64,000 nucleotides of DNA from Phytohabitans flavus (GCF_011764545.1 NZ_AP022870.1:434001-498000); one strand, 5' to 3'. Positions 18,030 through 26,810 are shown, counted from the stretch's first letter. The notes: a model not told the origin generated them from the sequence alone. Program-made: numbers and translations.

Positions 18030-20822
18030 CTAGCTCGTGATGAGGTCGAACTTCTCCCACGGACCGATGGACGCGCGGTTGGCGATGAGCGGCGCCGCGC
18101 CGGCGTTCTCGGCGACCACGTACATGCCGTTGACCTGGGCTCGCAGGCTCACGGTGCCGTCCGAGTTACGGATCAGGGCGAACGTCTCCCACGGCCCGAC
18201 GGACGTGCGGTTGGCGATGAGCGGAGCGGCGCCCGCCTGGTCGGCGGAGACGAGCAGGCTGTTGACCCGGGCCCGGAGCGCGATGTTGCCGCCGCCGAGG
18301 TCCATCATGTCGAACTGCTCCCAGAGTCCGATCCCGGTCACGCTGGCCTGGAGCGGGCCGGCGCCGCCGTTGGACGCCTGCACGTACATGTTGTTGGCCC
18401 GCGACCGGAGGCTGACCTGAGTGGACGGTCCGGGGCCGCCGCCGCCCGGGGTGCCGATGCCCAAAGTGGACGCGGTACCGCTGAGCGACTTGACGCCCTG
18501 GTTGGCCGAGCCGGTGAGCGTGGTGGCCGAGTAGTTGGTCAGCGGCTTGGCCGTGCGCTCGACCACGTACACGCTGCCGGCGGCCGTCGCGAACGTGACC
18601 TCGGCAGCCGTGGTGGTGGCCAGGATCGCGTTGTCCGACGTGCGGCGCACCCGGATCTGCTGGGTACCCCACGGGTTGACCACCCGGGCCTGCTTGCCGT
18701 GCAGGCTGCGCAGACCGACGTACTTGGTCTCGCTGGCCTCCCGCTCCGAGCTGACGACGAAGCCGTCCTTGGCCAGGAGCGTGAACTTGCCGTTGAACGA
18801 GGAGTCGCTCGGGATCGCGGGGAAGACCCGGATCTTGTCGTTGTACGACTGCATCAGCGACTCGTTCATCGCGGCGAGGTGGATGCCCAGGTACTCGAAG
18901 ACCCCGTTGGTGTTGTTGGTCATGCCGTTGGGGTAGTTCTGGTACTTCTGGAGCATCGTCTTCATGCCCGCGAACGCCTGCTGGCCCATGCCCAGCCGGG
19001 CGGCGTGCACGTGGTCGTTGGCCCACACGTTGCCGTACGGGTGCGGCCGCACGTTCCAGGTGTTCACCGCGGTCTGGTAGTCGGGGTAGCCGATGCCGGT
19101 CTGGTCGTACGGCCACACGAGCTCCAGCGCCACGTTCTCACCGTTTCGGGTGGGCGAGGTGGGCGGGTCGTGCGGCAGGTACGCGCCGTTGGAGATCTGG
19201 TACGGGGCGAGGTTGTTCACCACGTTCTGCCAGCCGGCCCGCAGTCCACTGTCGAGCCCGAGCTGGGTGCTCACCTGGATGGTCAGCGGGAAGAGCAGCC
19301 GCACCGCGGCGAGGTCGGTGATCGCGTTGCGCACGTCCCAGTACGTCTCGTGCGCGTTGGAGCTGGCCATGTAGTACTGGCCGTTCGCGGCGACGGAGAG
19401 CTTGCGCTGGTAGAACTTCACCGCCTCGCGCATGTACGGGTACGCCACGTCACGCAGGTAGGTGGTGTCGTTCGTGTAGCGGTACTGGAGGTACATGTTG
19501 TACGCGGCCTCGGTGCCGGTCGACATCGTGTCGTTGACGTAGTCGCTGTTGATGGTGCCGCGGGCGTTGCCGTCCCAGCCCATCGTCTCCGGCACCCACA
19601 GCCCGTCGATGCCGTATCTCGTCTGCGTGTACGCCTTGATCGCGTTGTAGTTGCGGCTGTAGAGGCGGTTGAACGTGGATATGAGGTCGACGTGGTTGGA
19701 GGCCAGGAAGGAGTTGTACACGTCCCGTTGGTTCCAGTACCAGTACCCGTTGCTCCACTTGGAGTTGTCCTGCGTGGCCCGGAAGACGCCGTTGATGAAG
19801 TGCACCGGGTAGTTGCCGTAGCCACCCGCCGCGATCATGTACGTCGCCAGGTAATAGGCGTTCTCCAGGTAGTCGGCGTCACCGGCCGAGTTGGAGTACT
19901 GCACGAAGGACTTCGCCCAGAAGTCGTGCCACCAGTTGCGGTAGTTGTTGAACGTCGTGTTGTACCCGGTGCTCTTGACCGCGGCGAGCTGGTTGCGGGC
20001 CTGGGTCACCGAGTTGAGGCCGGGGGAGTTGATCCGGCTGGCCGCGGTGAACCAGATCGTGTAGCTCGACGTGGGCGTGATGTTCAGCCGCACGCGGGTG
20101 CCGTTGACGACCTGCGAGGTGTAGCTGGCACCCTCCACAGTGGCCGCCAACGTGTACCCGAAGTTGTTGGGGTCGGCCTGCCCGCGGCTGAGCCCGACGC
20201 CCGCCGAGTCGGCGAACGTGCTGACCGTGCGCCAGGTCTGGAGGTTGGGCACGTCGGCGATGTTCTGCACGGTGTTGGGGTCCCACAGGCTCAGGTCCAG
20301 GCCGACGCTGCTCACGCCCGGGCGCGTGTCCTCGACGTGGATGCCCATCACCTCGGAGTTGGGCGAGCCCATGACGGTCACCGTGCGGTTGTTGTCGTAC
20401 TTGGTGGTCAGCGTGCCGTCGTAGAGGGACAGGCGCTGCTGGTACGTGGTGTAGCCGGTGTCCATCTGCGGGTTGCTGAAGAGGTTGACGATGCCCGCCG
20501 CGTACGTGGACTGCTGCGCGAGGTCCACACCGGACACCTGCATCGACAGCCCGTTCTGCTGCCACACCATGGCGCCGGTGCGGCCGTTGCCGACGGTCAG
20601 CCCGTGCAGCGGGTTCGTGTTCGGCCGGTTGTAGACGATGTCGTGCTTCGACATGTAGCCGGCGTAGTTGACGTTGAGCGCACCGGTGCCGTTGTTGAAC
20701 GCGGCGTCCGTCGGTGCGGCCGAGGCGGGGGCGGAGGGCCCCACGACGGCGAGCAGCGAGGTGGAGAGCAGGACGGCTGCGGCGCCTGCGACGCCGCGCA
20801 GGCTTCGGCGGATGGGTCTCAT
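18030..20822 (-). CDS. secreted GH95-like glycosidase with fascin repeats
   Basis: A 930-residue secreted protein starting at ATG 20822 (GAGGGG upstream). A signal of about 36 residues is followed by an N-terminal beta domain (NPLHGLTVGNGRTGAMVW). A long (alpha/alpha)6-type catalytic region comes next (YYLATYMIAAGGYGNYPVHF, WNQRDVYNSF, YGIDGLWVPETMGWDG), resembling GH95 alpha-fucosidase-like and DUF5703 proteins. Three fascin-like repeats close it. Substrate could be fucose, galactose or arabinose-like sugars; sequence does not decide. It is the first gene of the glycan locus and has the clearest promoter. Confidence 0.8.
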   Translation of the reverse strand: MRPIRRSLRGVAGAAAVLLSTSLLAVVGPSAPASAAPTDAAFNNGTGALNVNYAGYMSKHDIVYNRPNTNPLHGLTVGNGRTGAMVWQQNGLSMQVSGVDLAQQSTYAAGIVNLFSNPQMDTGYTTYQQRLSLYDGTLTTKYDNNRTVTVMGSPNSEVMGIHVEDTRPGVSSVGLDLSLWDPNTVQNIADVPNLQTWRTVSTFADSAGVGLSRGQADPNNFGYTLAATVEGASYTSQVVNGTRVRLNITPTSSYTIWFTAASRINSPGLNSVTQARNQLAAVKSTGYNTTFNNYRNWWHDFWAKSFVQYSNSAGDADYLENAYYLATYMIAAGGYGNYPVHFINGVFRATQDNSKWSNGYWYWNQRDVYNSFLASNHVDLISTFNRLYSRNYNAIKAYTQTRYGIDGLWVPETMGWDGNARGTINSDYVNDTMSTGTEAAYNMYLQYRYTNDTTYLRDVAYPYMREAVKFYQRKLSVAANGQYYMASSNAHETYWDVRNAITDLAAVRLLFPLTIQVSTQLGLDSGLRAGWQNVVNNLAPYQISNGAYLPHDPPTSPTRNGENVALELVWPYDQTGIGYPDYQTAVNTWNVRPHPYGNVWANDHVHAARLGMGQQAFAGMKTMLQKYQNYPNGMTNNTNGVFEYLGIHLAAMNESLMQSYNDKIRVFPAIPSDSSFNGKFTLLAKDGFVVSSEREASETKYVGLRSLHGKQARVVNPWGTQQIRVRRTSDNAILATTTAAEVTFATAAGSVYVVERTAKPLTNYSATTLTGSANQGVKSLSGTASTLGIGTPGGGGPGPSTQVSLRSRANNMYVQASNGGAGPLQASVTGIGLWEQFDMMDLGGGNIALRARVNSLLVSADQAGAAPLIANRTSVGPWETFALIRNSDGTVSLRAQVNGMYVVAENAGAAPLIANRASIGPWEKFDLITS

Positions 20823-20896
20823 GGGCACGATCCCCTCTGGATCGGGTTGAGCGGCACCCATCCGCCGAAAATGGGCACCGTGACGAGAGTGTTTCG

Positions 20897-20922
20897 AACG
20901 TGGATCGATATCGATCCACGTT
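20897..20922. promoter_or_regulatory. perfect 26-bp palindromic operator
   Basis: The half site AACGTGGATCGAT is followed by its exact reverse complement. It lies just downstream of the -10 box and about 75 bp before the GH95 start, the position of a repressor operator. No other copy was noticed in the window. Confidence 0.65.
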
Positions 20923-20931
20923 GTGATGTGC

Positions 20932-20960
20932 AGTTAACATTGGATGTCTTCGTGCGTCAA
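20932..20960 (-). promoter_or_regulatory. candidate promoter of the GH95 gene / glycan locus
   Basis: On the minus strand TTGACG (20960-20955) and TTAACT (20937-20932) are separated by exactly 17 bases. The operator-like ACATTGGATGT (plus-strand reading, 20937-20947) overlaps the -10 box and spacer. The 26-bp palindrome follows downstream. Confidence 0.55.
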
Positions 20961-20977
20961 GACCCCGTTCCGCATTC

Positions 20978-21012
20978 TCGAAAGCGTAAGGATGCCGCAA
21001 ACATCGGAGGTG
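20978..21012 (-). promoter_or_regulatory. conserved upstream element, second copy
   Basis: CGAAAG, eight bases, then TGCCGCAAACATCGGAGGT, matching the element at 8419-8453 with one difference in the 19-base core. Part of the 309-bp upstream region 20823-21131, which holds no gene. Confidence 0.5.
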
Positions 21013-21131
21013 TATCGGGCGTAGAGCCGCCCTACGAGACGCCGCAGCGGGCAGTCATGATCGACTCGGTGGGGAAAGCGTTTGCGAGCAGCGCGCCGCC
21101 TCAGGCGCACCCCTGGGTGCGTACCGGGGGC

Positions 21132-21299
21132 TCAGGCGCGCTCAGGGTCCTCGGTGGACGATGCCACGCGGTCGCGCAGGCGGGTGCGGATCTCCTCGGG
21201 CGTGTAGGCGCGGCGGCGGCGCTCCGCGCGGACGACCACGGCGCCGGTCGCGGCGACGCCGACGAACGCGGCCAGACCCAGGACCTTCCACCAACGCAT
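21132..21299 (-). CDS. small single-pass membrane protein
   Basis: A 55-residue protein, MRWWKVLGLAAFVGVAATG onward, with one N-terminal transmembrane helix (about 5-24). A basic stretch (RAERRRRAYTPEEIRTRLRDR) and an acidic tail follow. It is divergent from the amidase-like gene at 21337. It resembles short conserved membrane proteins common in actinobacteria; function unknown. Confidence 0.65.
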   Translation of the reverse strand: MRWWKVLGLAAFVGVAATGAVVVRAERRRRAYTPEEIRTRLRDRVASSTEDPERA

Positions 21300-21336
21300 C
21301 CGCACAGCGTAACCGTCTGCGGCTAAGGTGTTGGCC

Positions 21337-21968
21337 GTGCCCAGCCTTGGCCTCGACGAAGCGGTGGACCTGACGCGCACCGGTGACCTGTGGCTCTTCC
21401 GCGGGCGCTCGAAGGCCGACCGGGCGATCCAGGTGACCACCAACAGCCCGGTCAACCATGTCGGCATGGCCGTGGCATCGAGGACATGCCGCCGATGATG
21501 TGGCACGCCGAGCTGGGCCGGTCGCTGCCGGACCTGTGGGCCGGCGGCCATCACCGGGGCGTCCAGCTGCACGACCTGCGGGCCGCGGTGCTGGTGTGGG
21601 CCCGGCGGTACGGGCAGCGGGCCTGGCTGCGCCAGCTTGAGCCGCCGCCGACCAAGGCGCAGGAGGACGCGGTGCTGCGGACCGTCGCGCGGCTGGACGG
21701 CACCCCGTTCCCGTCGAGCGCCCAGCTCGCCATGCGCTGGGCGCGCGGGCGGGTGCCGCTGCGGTCGCGGCGGCTGCGGCAGGAAGGGCTGGAGAGCGCC
21801 TACTGCGCCGAGGTCGTGGCGGTCACGTACGAGGCGATGGGGCTGCTGCCGGCCGGCCGCGACCCGAACTGGTACGACCCCGGCCGCTTCTGGAGCGGCG
21901 ACGACCTGGCGCTCTCCGGCGGCTTCACGCTCGGCACCGAGATCTCCGTCGAGATCCCGCAGGACTAG
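21337..21968 (+). pseudogene. YiiX-like permuted papain-fold amidase, frameshifted
   Basis: From GTG 21337 the frame reads VPSLGLDEAVDLTRTGDLWLF to VNHVGMAVA and then breaks. From 21477 the next frame resumes IEDMPPMMWHAELGRSL to the stop at 21968. Restoring one C (GTG-GCC-ATC) near 21476 joins the halves into about 210 residues. NHVG (His) and SAYCAEVV (Cys) match the catalytic pair of YiiX/NlpC-P60-like permuted papain folds. The loss of one base in an otherwise well-kept gene suggests a sequencing error as readily as a real pseudogene. Confidence 0.75.
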
Positions 21969-22317
21969 GAGATTCTCCGGGCTCGGGTATTTGCCCCGGT
22001 CCGCGTCAGTCGCTGACCGTATGCTCCCGCGGGCACCGCTGCGGTCGGCGGCTCGCTGCGCTCGCCGAAATCCCCGACCTCCGCTGCCACGTCCGCGGCC
22101 CAAGCCCAGCCCCCAACCCCGATCCGGCCCGGGATCGTCGTCGGACGAGGAGCAAGGAGGTGGGTGCGCGCGCATTCGCTCTGCTTGTCTAGGTGGCCGC
22201 GCCGGCGATCAAAGGCGACCTTGCCGCCAGGCGGGTCCTGTGGTCCTGGTGATGCTGATCCCGCAGCGACCGCGCGGACCCGCTTCCTTGATCGGCGGGG
22301 CGGGTTGGTGCGCGAGA

Positions 22318-22506
22318 GATCGTGGTACCCAATTGCCCCCAGAGAGCCTGTCGCAGAATCGCCAGATTCGCTTGAAATGAGGGTCTCGTTGACCCTCGCT
22401 GGCCGCCGTTCGGCGGCCAGCGGCGGACACAGCCGTGTTTTTCTCGACACACGCTGTAGTCGGGCAATTTTGCGACAGGCTCCAGAGGGCAGTTCGATAC
22501 CACGAT
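22318..22506. repeat. second REP-like palindrome interrupted by a MITE
   Basis: The left arm GATCGTGGTACCCAATTGCC (22318 onward) pairs with the right arm GGGCAGTTCGATACCACGAT (22487 onward). The loop contains the target duplication CAGA and the MITE. The outer ten bases GATCGTGGTA match the palindromes at 3360 and 4521, while the inner stem differs. Confidence 0.7.
22344..22482. mobile_element. 139-bp MITE-like element, copy 2
   Basis: Same length and orientation as the copy at 3386-3524, with one substitution (GCTGGCC for GCCGGCC). It is flanked by CAGA on both sides (22340-22343 and 22483-22486), a different target duplication, which shows independent insertion. Confidence 0.87.
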
Positions 22507-22822
22507 CTGCCAGCCCGGCGGCCCGCCGTAGCGTCGATCAAGGCAAACCGAGCGCCCTTTTGGGCGCTGCCCGCCCTTTGGACGGACCGCCCGCCCAACC
22601 GCCGAGCTGGGTCAAGGTTGAGCCGGAGCGCGGACCCGGCAGCGAAGGTTGCGGTCGGCCGACCACGACCCCGGGGTGAGCTTGGCCAACAGCGAAGGGT
22701 GAGGCCGCGGGAGCGACGGTCTGGACCACGACGAACGTCGCGGTAGCTCGATTTCCTTGGTTTTGGATCTTCATCCGCGACGAGGCGCCGAGGCCGCGCT
22801 GAGCCCAAAGATCTCTAGAGTC

Positions 22823-23686
22823 CTAGCGGCGCCAGAAGTCGTATGGGTCGCGGCCGTGGGTGAAGCCGGCCGAGGCGGCCACGTCGACCGCCAGGTCGAA
22901 CTTGTCGCCGACGATCCAGGGCACGTGGGCGTCGCTGCCGAACGAGACGGCGCGGCCGCCCTCCTCCCGCCACCAGCGCAGCAGGTCGACGGAGGCCAGC
23001 GGGCTGCGAGTGTTGATCTCCAGGACCCGGTCGGAGCCGGCCAGTGCGCGCAGCACGGCCCGGTACCCCTCCTCGTAGTCCGCCTCCCGGTAGGGCGGCG
23101 CGTCCGCGGGCCAGTACCGCCGTGGGTAGTCCAGGTGCGCCAGCACCTCGAAGACGTCGCTCTCCTTGATCATGCGGACCATCTCGGTGAAGTACCGCCG
23201 CATCACCTCGCTGGTGCCCAGCGTGTGGAAGAGCTTGTCCGGCGCGATGAGCCGACCCTCGTGCGGGATCGCGTGCAGCGAGCCCAGCACCCGCTCGATC
23301 GGCCCGCTCGCCAGCACTCCCGCCACGCTCGCCCCGAACATGTGCGGCTCGCCCGCCTCGACGCCGGTGCGGATGCGCAGCCCGGGGAAGCGCTCGCGGC
23401 ACTCCGCGACGCACGCCAGGTAGCCGGTGAGGTCGATCGGCCGGATCAGCGCCCACCAGCCGATCGCGAGGCCGTCGACCGCGATCGCGTCACCCTCGAC
23501 CCAGTCGGTGAACTCCAGATGCTCGGTGAAGGCGATCGCCGGCACGCCCACCTCGACGGCCCGCGCACACGCCCCGACCATCGACGCCTGTGGACCCGTG
23601 TCGAACGACCACTCTGAATGCACATGGTTGTCGGCGGGCAGCACCTTCACGATTCTGCCAGCCCGGCCGGGCCCACCCAAGATCAT
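22823..23686 (-). CDS. PHP-domain phosphoesterase (histidinol-phosphatase-like)
   Basis: A 287-residue PHP-fold metal-dependent phosphoesterase. Metal-binding motifs are visible: DNHVHSEWS near residue 19, EHLEF near 57, the GEPHMFG and H-rich LGSLHAIPH region, DVFEVLAHLDY, and the C-terminal SFGSDAH. ATG 23686 overlaps the upstream stop (ATGA), which supports this start although homologues often begin nearer VLPADNH. Substrate unknown; HisK-type histidinol phosphatase is possible, but no his genes are nearby. Confidence 0.87.
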   Translation of the reverse strand: MILGGPGRAGRIVKVLPADNHVHSEWSFDTGPQASMVGACARAVEVGVPAIAFTEHLEFTDWVEGDAIAVDGLAIGWWALIRPIDLTGYLACVAECRERFPGLRIRTGVEAGEPHMFGASVAGVLASGPIERVLGSLHAIPHEGRLIAPDKLFHTLGTSEVMRRYFTEMVRMIKESDVFEVLAHLDYPRRYWPADAPPYREADYEEGYRAVLRALAGSDRVLEINTRSPLASVDLLRWWREEGGRAVSFGSDAHVPWIVGDKFDLAVDVAASAGFTHGRDPYDFWRR

Positions 23687-24795
23687 GTGATCCGGGCAAC
23701 CCCATCCGGCTGTGCCGTGGCGGTGGCGTGCGGTCGATGCCCGGCGGTCAGCAGCAGGGCCACGAGCAGCGCGAGCAGCGACTGGACGACGGGCAGCCCG
23801 GTGTACAGCTCGACCACCCCGGTCATCTCGGTGACCGTGCCGTCCGGGCCGAGGAAGCGGGGCTGGCCGCTGGCCACGTACGCGGTCACGACGTAGACGG
23901 TCCAGATGAGAAGCGGGGCGAGCGCGGCGAACACACGGACCCGTACCGGCCGCTCCGGGCCGGGGCGGAGCCAGGCGGCGAGCAGATCGATGCCCACGCC
24001 GGCGCCGACGAGGCCGAGGACCAGCGCGACATTCTCGAAGCCGGTCACCGCCGCGGAGAGGACGCCGGCACAGAGGTACAGGATCGTGGCGGCGCCGGGC
24101 GGGACGACCCAGCGCCGGGCGAGCGCGAGCAGTGGCACCACGAGGACGAGGTTGGTCACCAGGATCGCGGAGGACAGCTCGGCGGTGAGGTCTTCGTCCA
24201 AATTGGACAGTCCGAACACGACATCCGTCGTGACGTACGAGAATGCGTTGGCGTACTGGAGGAAGAGCAGCACGAGCGTGCCGGCGAAGGCGACCGAGAG
24301 CACGGCGGGCAGTAGCCGGCGCAGGCCGGGCGCGGCGGGCTGGTCCGGCGCCGCCCACGCGGTGCGCAGCGGCGTGGTGATGATGACCAGCATCGCGGCG
24401 GCCAGGGCGAGGTGGCTGGGGCTGAAGAGGATGTCGATGTCCTGCTCGATGCCGAACGCGGTGTGCCAGCTGAAGTCGGCGATACCGGCCAGGGCGAAGC
24501 CGGCCACCGCGAAGACCGCCGGCGTGTACCCGGCCGGGAGCGCGGAGAGGTCCGGGCGGCCGGAGCGGAGCGCGTGCCGGCAGGTCCACCCGATCCACGC
24601 GGCGGTGGCGATGAAGCCCCAGTAGAAGACCGCGTGCCACGGGGTGAAGAAGGTCTCCAGCTCGGGCACGTTGTTGTGCGCCCAGGCGTCGAGCAGCAAC
24701 CCGATCGTGAACCACCCGCTCAGCAGGGCGGTGACCAGATCGGTGCGGTATGTCGTAGCCGGCCGGGTGGGCGCGGCGGCGGTCAAGGCTGTCAT
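23683..24795 (-). CDS. polytopic membrane protein of unknown function
   Basis: 370 residues with roughly nine or ten hydrophobic helices. Conserved-looking polar motifs sit within or beside helices (LLLDAWAHNN, PWHAVFYWGF, DFSWHTAFGIEQD, FSPSHLALA). The repeated His/Asp could bind metal or haem, but I do not recognise a characterised family. It is translationally coupled to the PHP gene. Confidence 0.7.
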   Translation of the reverse strand: MTALTAAAPTRPATTYRTDLVTALLSGWFTIGLLLDAWAHNNVPELETFFTPWHAVFYWGFIATAAWIGWTCRHALRSGRPDLSALPAGYTPAVFAVAGFALAGIADFSWHTAFGIEQDIDILFSPSHLALAAAMLVIITTPLRTAWAAPDQPAAPGLRRLLPAVLSVAFAGTLVLLFLQYANAFSYVTTDVVFGLSNLDEDLTAELSSAILVTNLVLVVPLLALARRWVVPPGAATILYLCAGVLSAAVTGFENVALVLGLVGAGVGIDLLAAWLRPGPERPVRVRVFAALAPLLIWTVYVVTAYVASGQPRFLGPDGTVTEMTGVVELYTGLPVVQSLLALLVALLLTAGHRPHATATAQPDGVARIT

Positions 24796-24846
24796 GCGGG
24801 GCCCCTGGGAAATGTGGAGCGAAGCGGTGCGTCTTCTTGGGGTGCT

Positions 24847-25878
24847 TCACGCGGGCACGCCCCTGGGGAGGCCGCGGGCGGCGAGGACGGCCAGTGGCGC
24901 GCCCACGGCGAGCAGCGCGACCGCCTCGGCGGCGCCGGCGGCGAGCCAGGCGTGGCCGGACGCGGGGTCGAGCAGGGCGTAGTCGACCAGTGTGACGAGC
25001 CGCAGCCCGAGCGTGGACGCGGCGAGCACCAGCAGCGCGAGGGACCACTCCGGCGTCGGGCCGGCCAGGCGGAGGGCGGCCCCGCCGAGGTACGCGAGCG
25101 CGGCGGCCACGACAAGCACCGCGTACAGCCCGGCGAGGTCGAGCAGCATGGCGGTGACGCTGCCGGCGAACGCGAAGGCGGCCATCGCGGCGGTGCCGAC
25201 CGGCAGGGCCCAGAGCCACGGCCGGATCCGCTCCGGCCCGGTGCCGCCCGGCTGGAACGCGGTGGTCGCGAGCAGCAGCACCCCGTCGGCGAGCAGGAAC
25301 ACCCAGGACGCGATGGCGGCTTCGGGTGGCCCACCGACAATGTCTACTGTGGATAGCACGGCGGCAATGGCGCCGGGCACCATCGCGAGACCGATGAGCG
25401 CACGCCCGGCCGCCCGGTGTCCGAAGAGGAATGACAGGTACGCGGCGAGCCACACGAGTCCACTTAGGTCGGCCGCGACGGACCAGAAGCCGGACGGCGT
25501 CGGGGCCGTCCAGGCGCCCGGCGGCTCGGGCAGCCAGGGGAGCGCGCCGGCCAGCCAGAGCCGCAGGCCGGCGCCCACCGTGCCGGCCACCGCGTGGGCG
25601 AGCAGCGCCATCAGCACCGCCAGCCGGACGGCCGCGCCCCAGGTCAGCGAGCGGGGCGTGCCGGCGCCGCCGAGCCGCAGCCGCAGCGCGAGGGCGGCCA
25701 CGCTGCCCACCTCGGACCAGCTGGGACGGCCGTAGTCGCGGACGAACTCGGCCTCCTCCGGGTCGTCGCGCTCCATGCTCTCCAGCAACACGGCGACCAT
25801 CTCGTTCTCCCACCGTGCCCGATACCCGGCGGGAAGCAGCCGCAGCACCGTGCGGTAGCGCTCCTCCAGTCTGCTCAC
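24847..25878 (-). CDS. membrane protein with N-terminal cytosolic helix domain, PadR partner
   Basis: 343 residues. The N-terminal 60 residues form a soluble helical segment (LEERYRTVLRLLPAGYRARW). About eight transmembrane helices follow. Its GTG start overlaps the PadR stop, so the PadR protein is its likely co-expressed regulator. This pairing is common in actinobacteria; function not established. Confidence 0.75.
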   Translation of the reverse strand: MSRLEERYRTVLRLLPAGYRARWENEMVAVLLESMERDDPEEAEFVRDYGRPSWSEVGSVAALALRLRLGGAGTPRSLTWGAAVRLAVLMALLAHAVAGTVGAGLRLWLAGALPWLPEPPGAWTAPTPSGFWSVAADLSGLVWLAAYLSFLFGHRAAGRALIGLAMVPGAIAAVLSTVDIVGGPPEAAIASWVFLLADGVLLLATTAFQPGGTGPERIRPWLWALPVGTAAMAAFAFAGSVTAMLLDLAGLYAVLVVAAALAYLGGAALRLAGPTPEWSLALLVLAASTLGLRLVTLVDYALLDPASGHAWLAAGAAEAVALLAVGAPLAVLAARGLPRGVPA

Positions 25879-26204
25879 GCCGTTTCGGCCTTCGCGGGCT
25901 GGAACATCCGCAGGCGGTCGGTGGCGATCCGGGAGTTGGCCGCCTGCCGCTCCGCCTCGGCGGACAGCTCGTGTCGGCCCGCCCCGGTCAGCCGGTAGTA
26001 GCGCCGCAGCCGGCCGCGCTCGGCCTCCTCACGGTCGAGCTCGACAAGCCCGTCGCCGACCAGGCGGTCGAGCACGCCGTAGAGCGTCCCGATCTTGAGC
26101 TGGACCCGGCCGCGCGACAGCTCGGCCACCTCGCCCACGATCCCGTAGCCGTGGCGAGGCCCCCCGACCAGCGCGGTGAGGATGAAGAAGGCTGGCTCAG
26201 TCAC
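25875..26204 (-). CDS. PadR-family transcriptional regulator
   Basis: About 109 residues. Winged-helix signature FFILTALVGGPRHGYGIVGEV is followed by QLKIGTLYGVLDRLVGDGLVEL and a C-terminal dimerisation helix. GTG 26204 fits family length; GTG 26210 is an alternative. No Shine-Dalgarno is visible, so it may be leaderless. A PadR-like palindrome lies immediately upstream. Confidence 0.85.
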   Translation of the reverse strand: MTEPAFFILTALVGGPRHGYGIVGEVAELSRGRVQLKIGTLYGVLDRLVGDGLVELDREEAERGRLRRYYRLTGAGRHELSAEAERQAANSRIATDRLRMFQPAKAETA

Positions 26205-26211
26205 CGCCACA

Positions 26212-26232
26212 ATATACTGGTACACAAGATAT
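26212..26232. promoter_or_regulatory. PadR-like operator
   Basis: ATATACTGGT and ACAAGATAT form an imperfect AT-rich dyad directly at the start of the padR gene. AT-rich dyads of this kind are typical autoregulatory PadR sites, and it stands out in a GC-rich background. Confidence 0.5.
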
Positions 26233-26358
26233 CCTGCCAGTCCGACGCACATTTCCGTCACGGATGACGATCCGGGCCGCACGCTGCTGGTTCCCCACCC
26301 GCGGCGGGTGAAGAGGGCTAGCCTGCTCTCGTCCAGTCCTTTCGCATGGGAGCGAACG

Positions 26359-26772
26359 ATGGCCTCTCGACTCAACCCGTACATCAACTTCGACGGCACG
26401 GCGCGGCAGGCGATGGAGTTCTACAAGGACGTCTTCGGCGGTGACCTGGTCCTGAACACGTTCGGGCAGTTTCCGGACGCCGACCCGGCCAGCGTAGACA
26501 AGATCATGCACGGCCAGCTGGAGACCCCGAACGGGTTCACCCTGATGGCCTCCGACCCGCCGCCGGAGCTGGGGATCAAGCCCGGCAACAACATCGCCAT
26601 CAGCCTGAGCGGCGTGGACGGCGACGAACTGCACGGCTACTGGGACAAGCTCTCCGACGGCGGTACGGTCGTCATCCCGCTGGAGAAGCAGATGTGGGGC
26701 GACGAGTTCGGCCAGGTTGTCGACAAGTTCGGCATCTCCTGGATGGTCAACATCGTCCAGCCGCAGGCCTGA
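26359..26772 (+). CDS. VOC-family (PhnB/glyoxalase-like) protein
   Basis: 137 residues from ATG 26359 (GGGAGC upstream). LNPYINFDGTARQAMEFYKDVFGG, KIMHGQLETPNGFTLMASD and a C-terminal WGDEFGQVVDKFGISWMVN are the PhnB-type VOC fold. Biochemical role unknown. Confidence 0.87.
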   Translation: MASRLNPYINFDGTARQAMEFYKDVFGGDLVLNTFGQFPDADPASVDKIMHGQLETPNGFTLMASDPPPELGIKPGNNIAISLSGVDGDELHGYWDKLSDGGTVVIPLEKQMWGDEFGQVVDKFGISWMVNIVQPQA

Positions 26773-26810
26773 CCGGCCGCGACGCCGCCGGAGTGCTCTC
26801 CCAGGCAGGC

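Larger units (their letters stand above)
21969..22822. other. 854-bp non-coding region with a MITE and hairpins
   Basis: I find no convincing gene here. It holds the second MITE inside its REP-like palindrome (22318-22506) and a stem AGCGCCC-TTTT-GGGCGCT near 22552. It also has GATCAAG-type repeats. Open frames across it have no recognisable features. Confidence 0.6.

Noticed and set aside
17454..21326. A 1290-codon open frame on the plus strand
   Set aside because: It is antisense to the second dehydrogenase and GH95 genes, rich in Arg/Gly/Val, and has no domain. Long antisense frames are normal at this GC content.
21969..22320. A gene between the amidase and MITE copy 2
   Set aside because: Open frames here have no start with a ribosome site, no recognisable protein features and biased low-complexity composition.
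22435..22746. A plus-strand open frame beginning inside MITE copy 2
   Set aside because: It begins in the element and continues into repeat-rich non-coding DNA with no domain or ribosome site.
22823..25813. A 996-codon minus frame ending in the PHP domain
   Set aside because: Only the last 287 codons are coding; the rest is an out-of-frame reading of the two membrane-protein genes.
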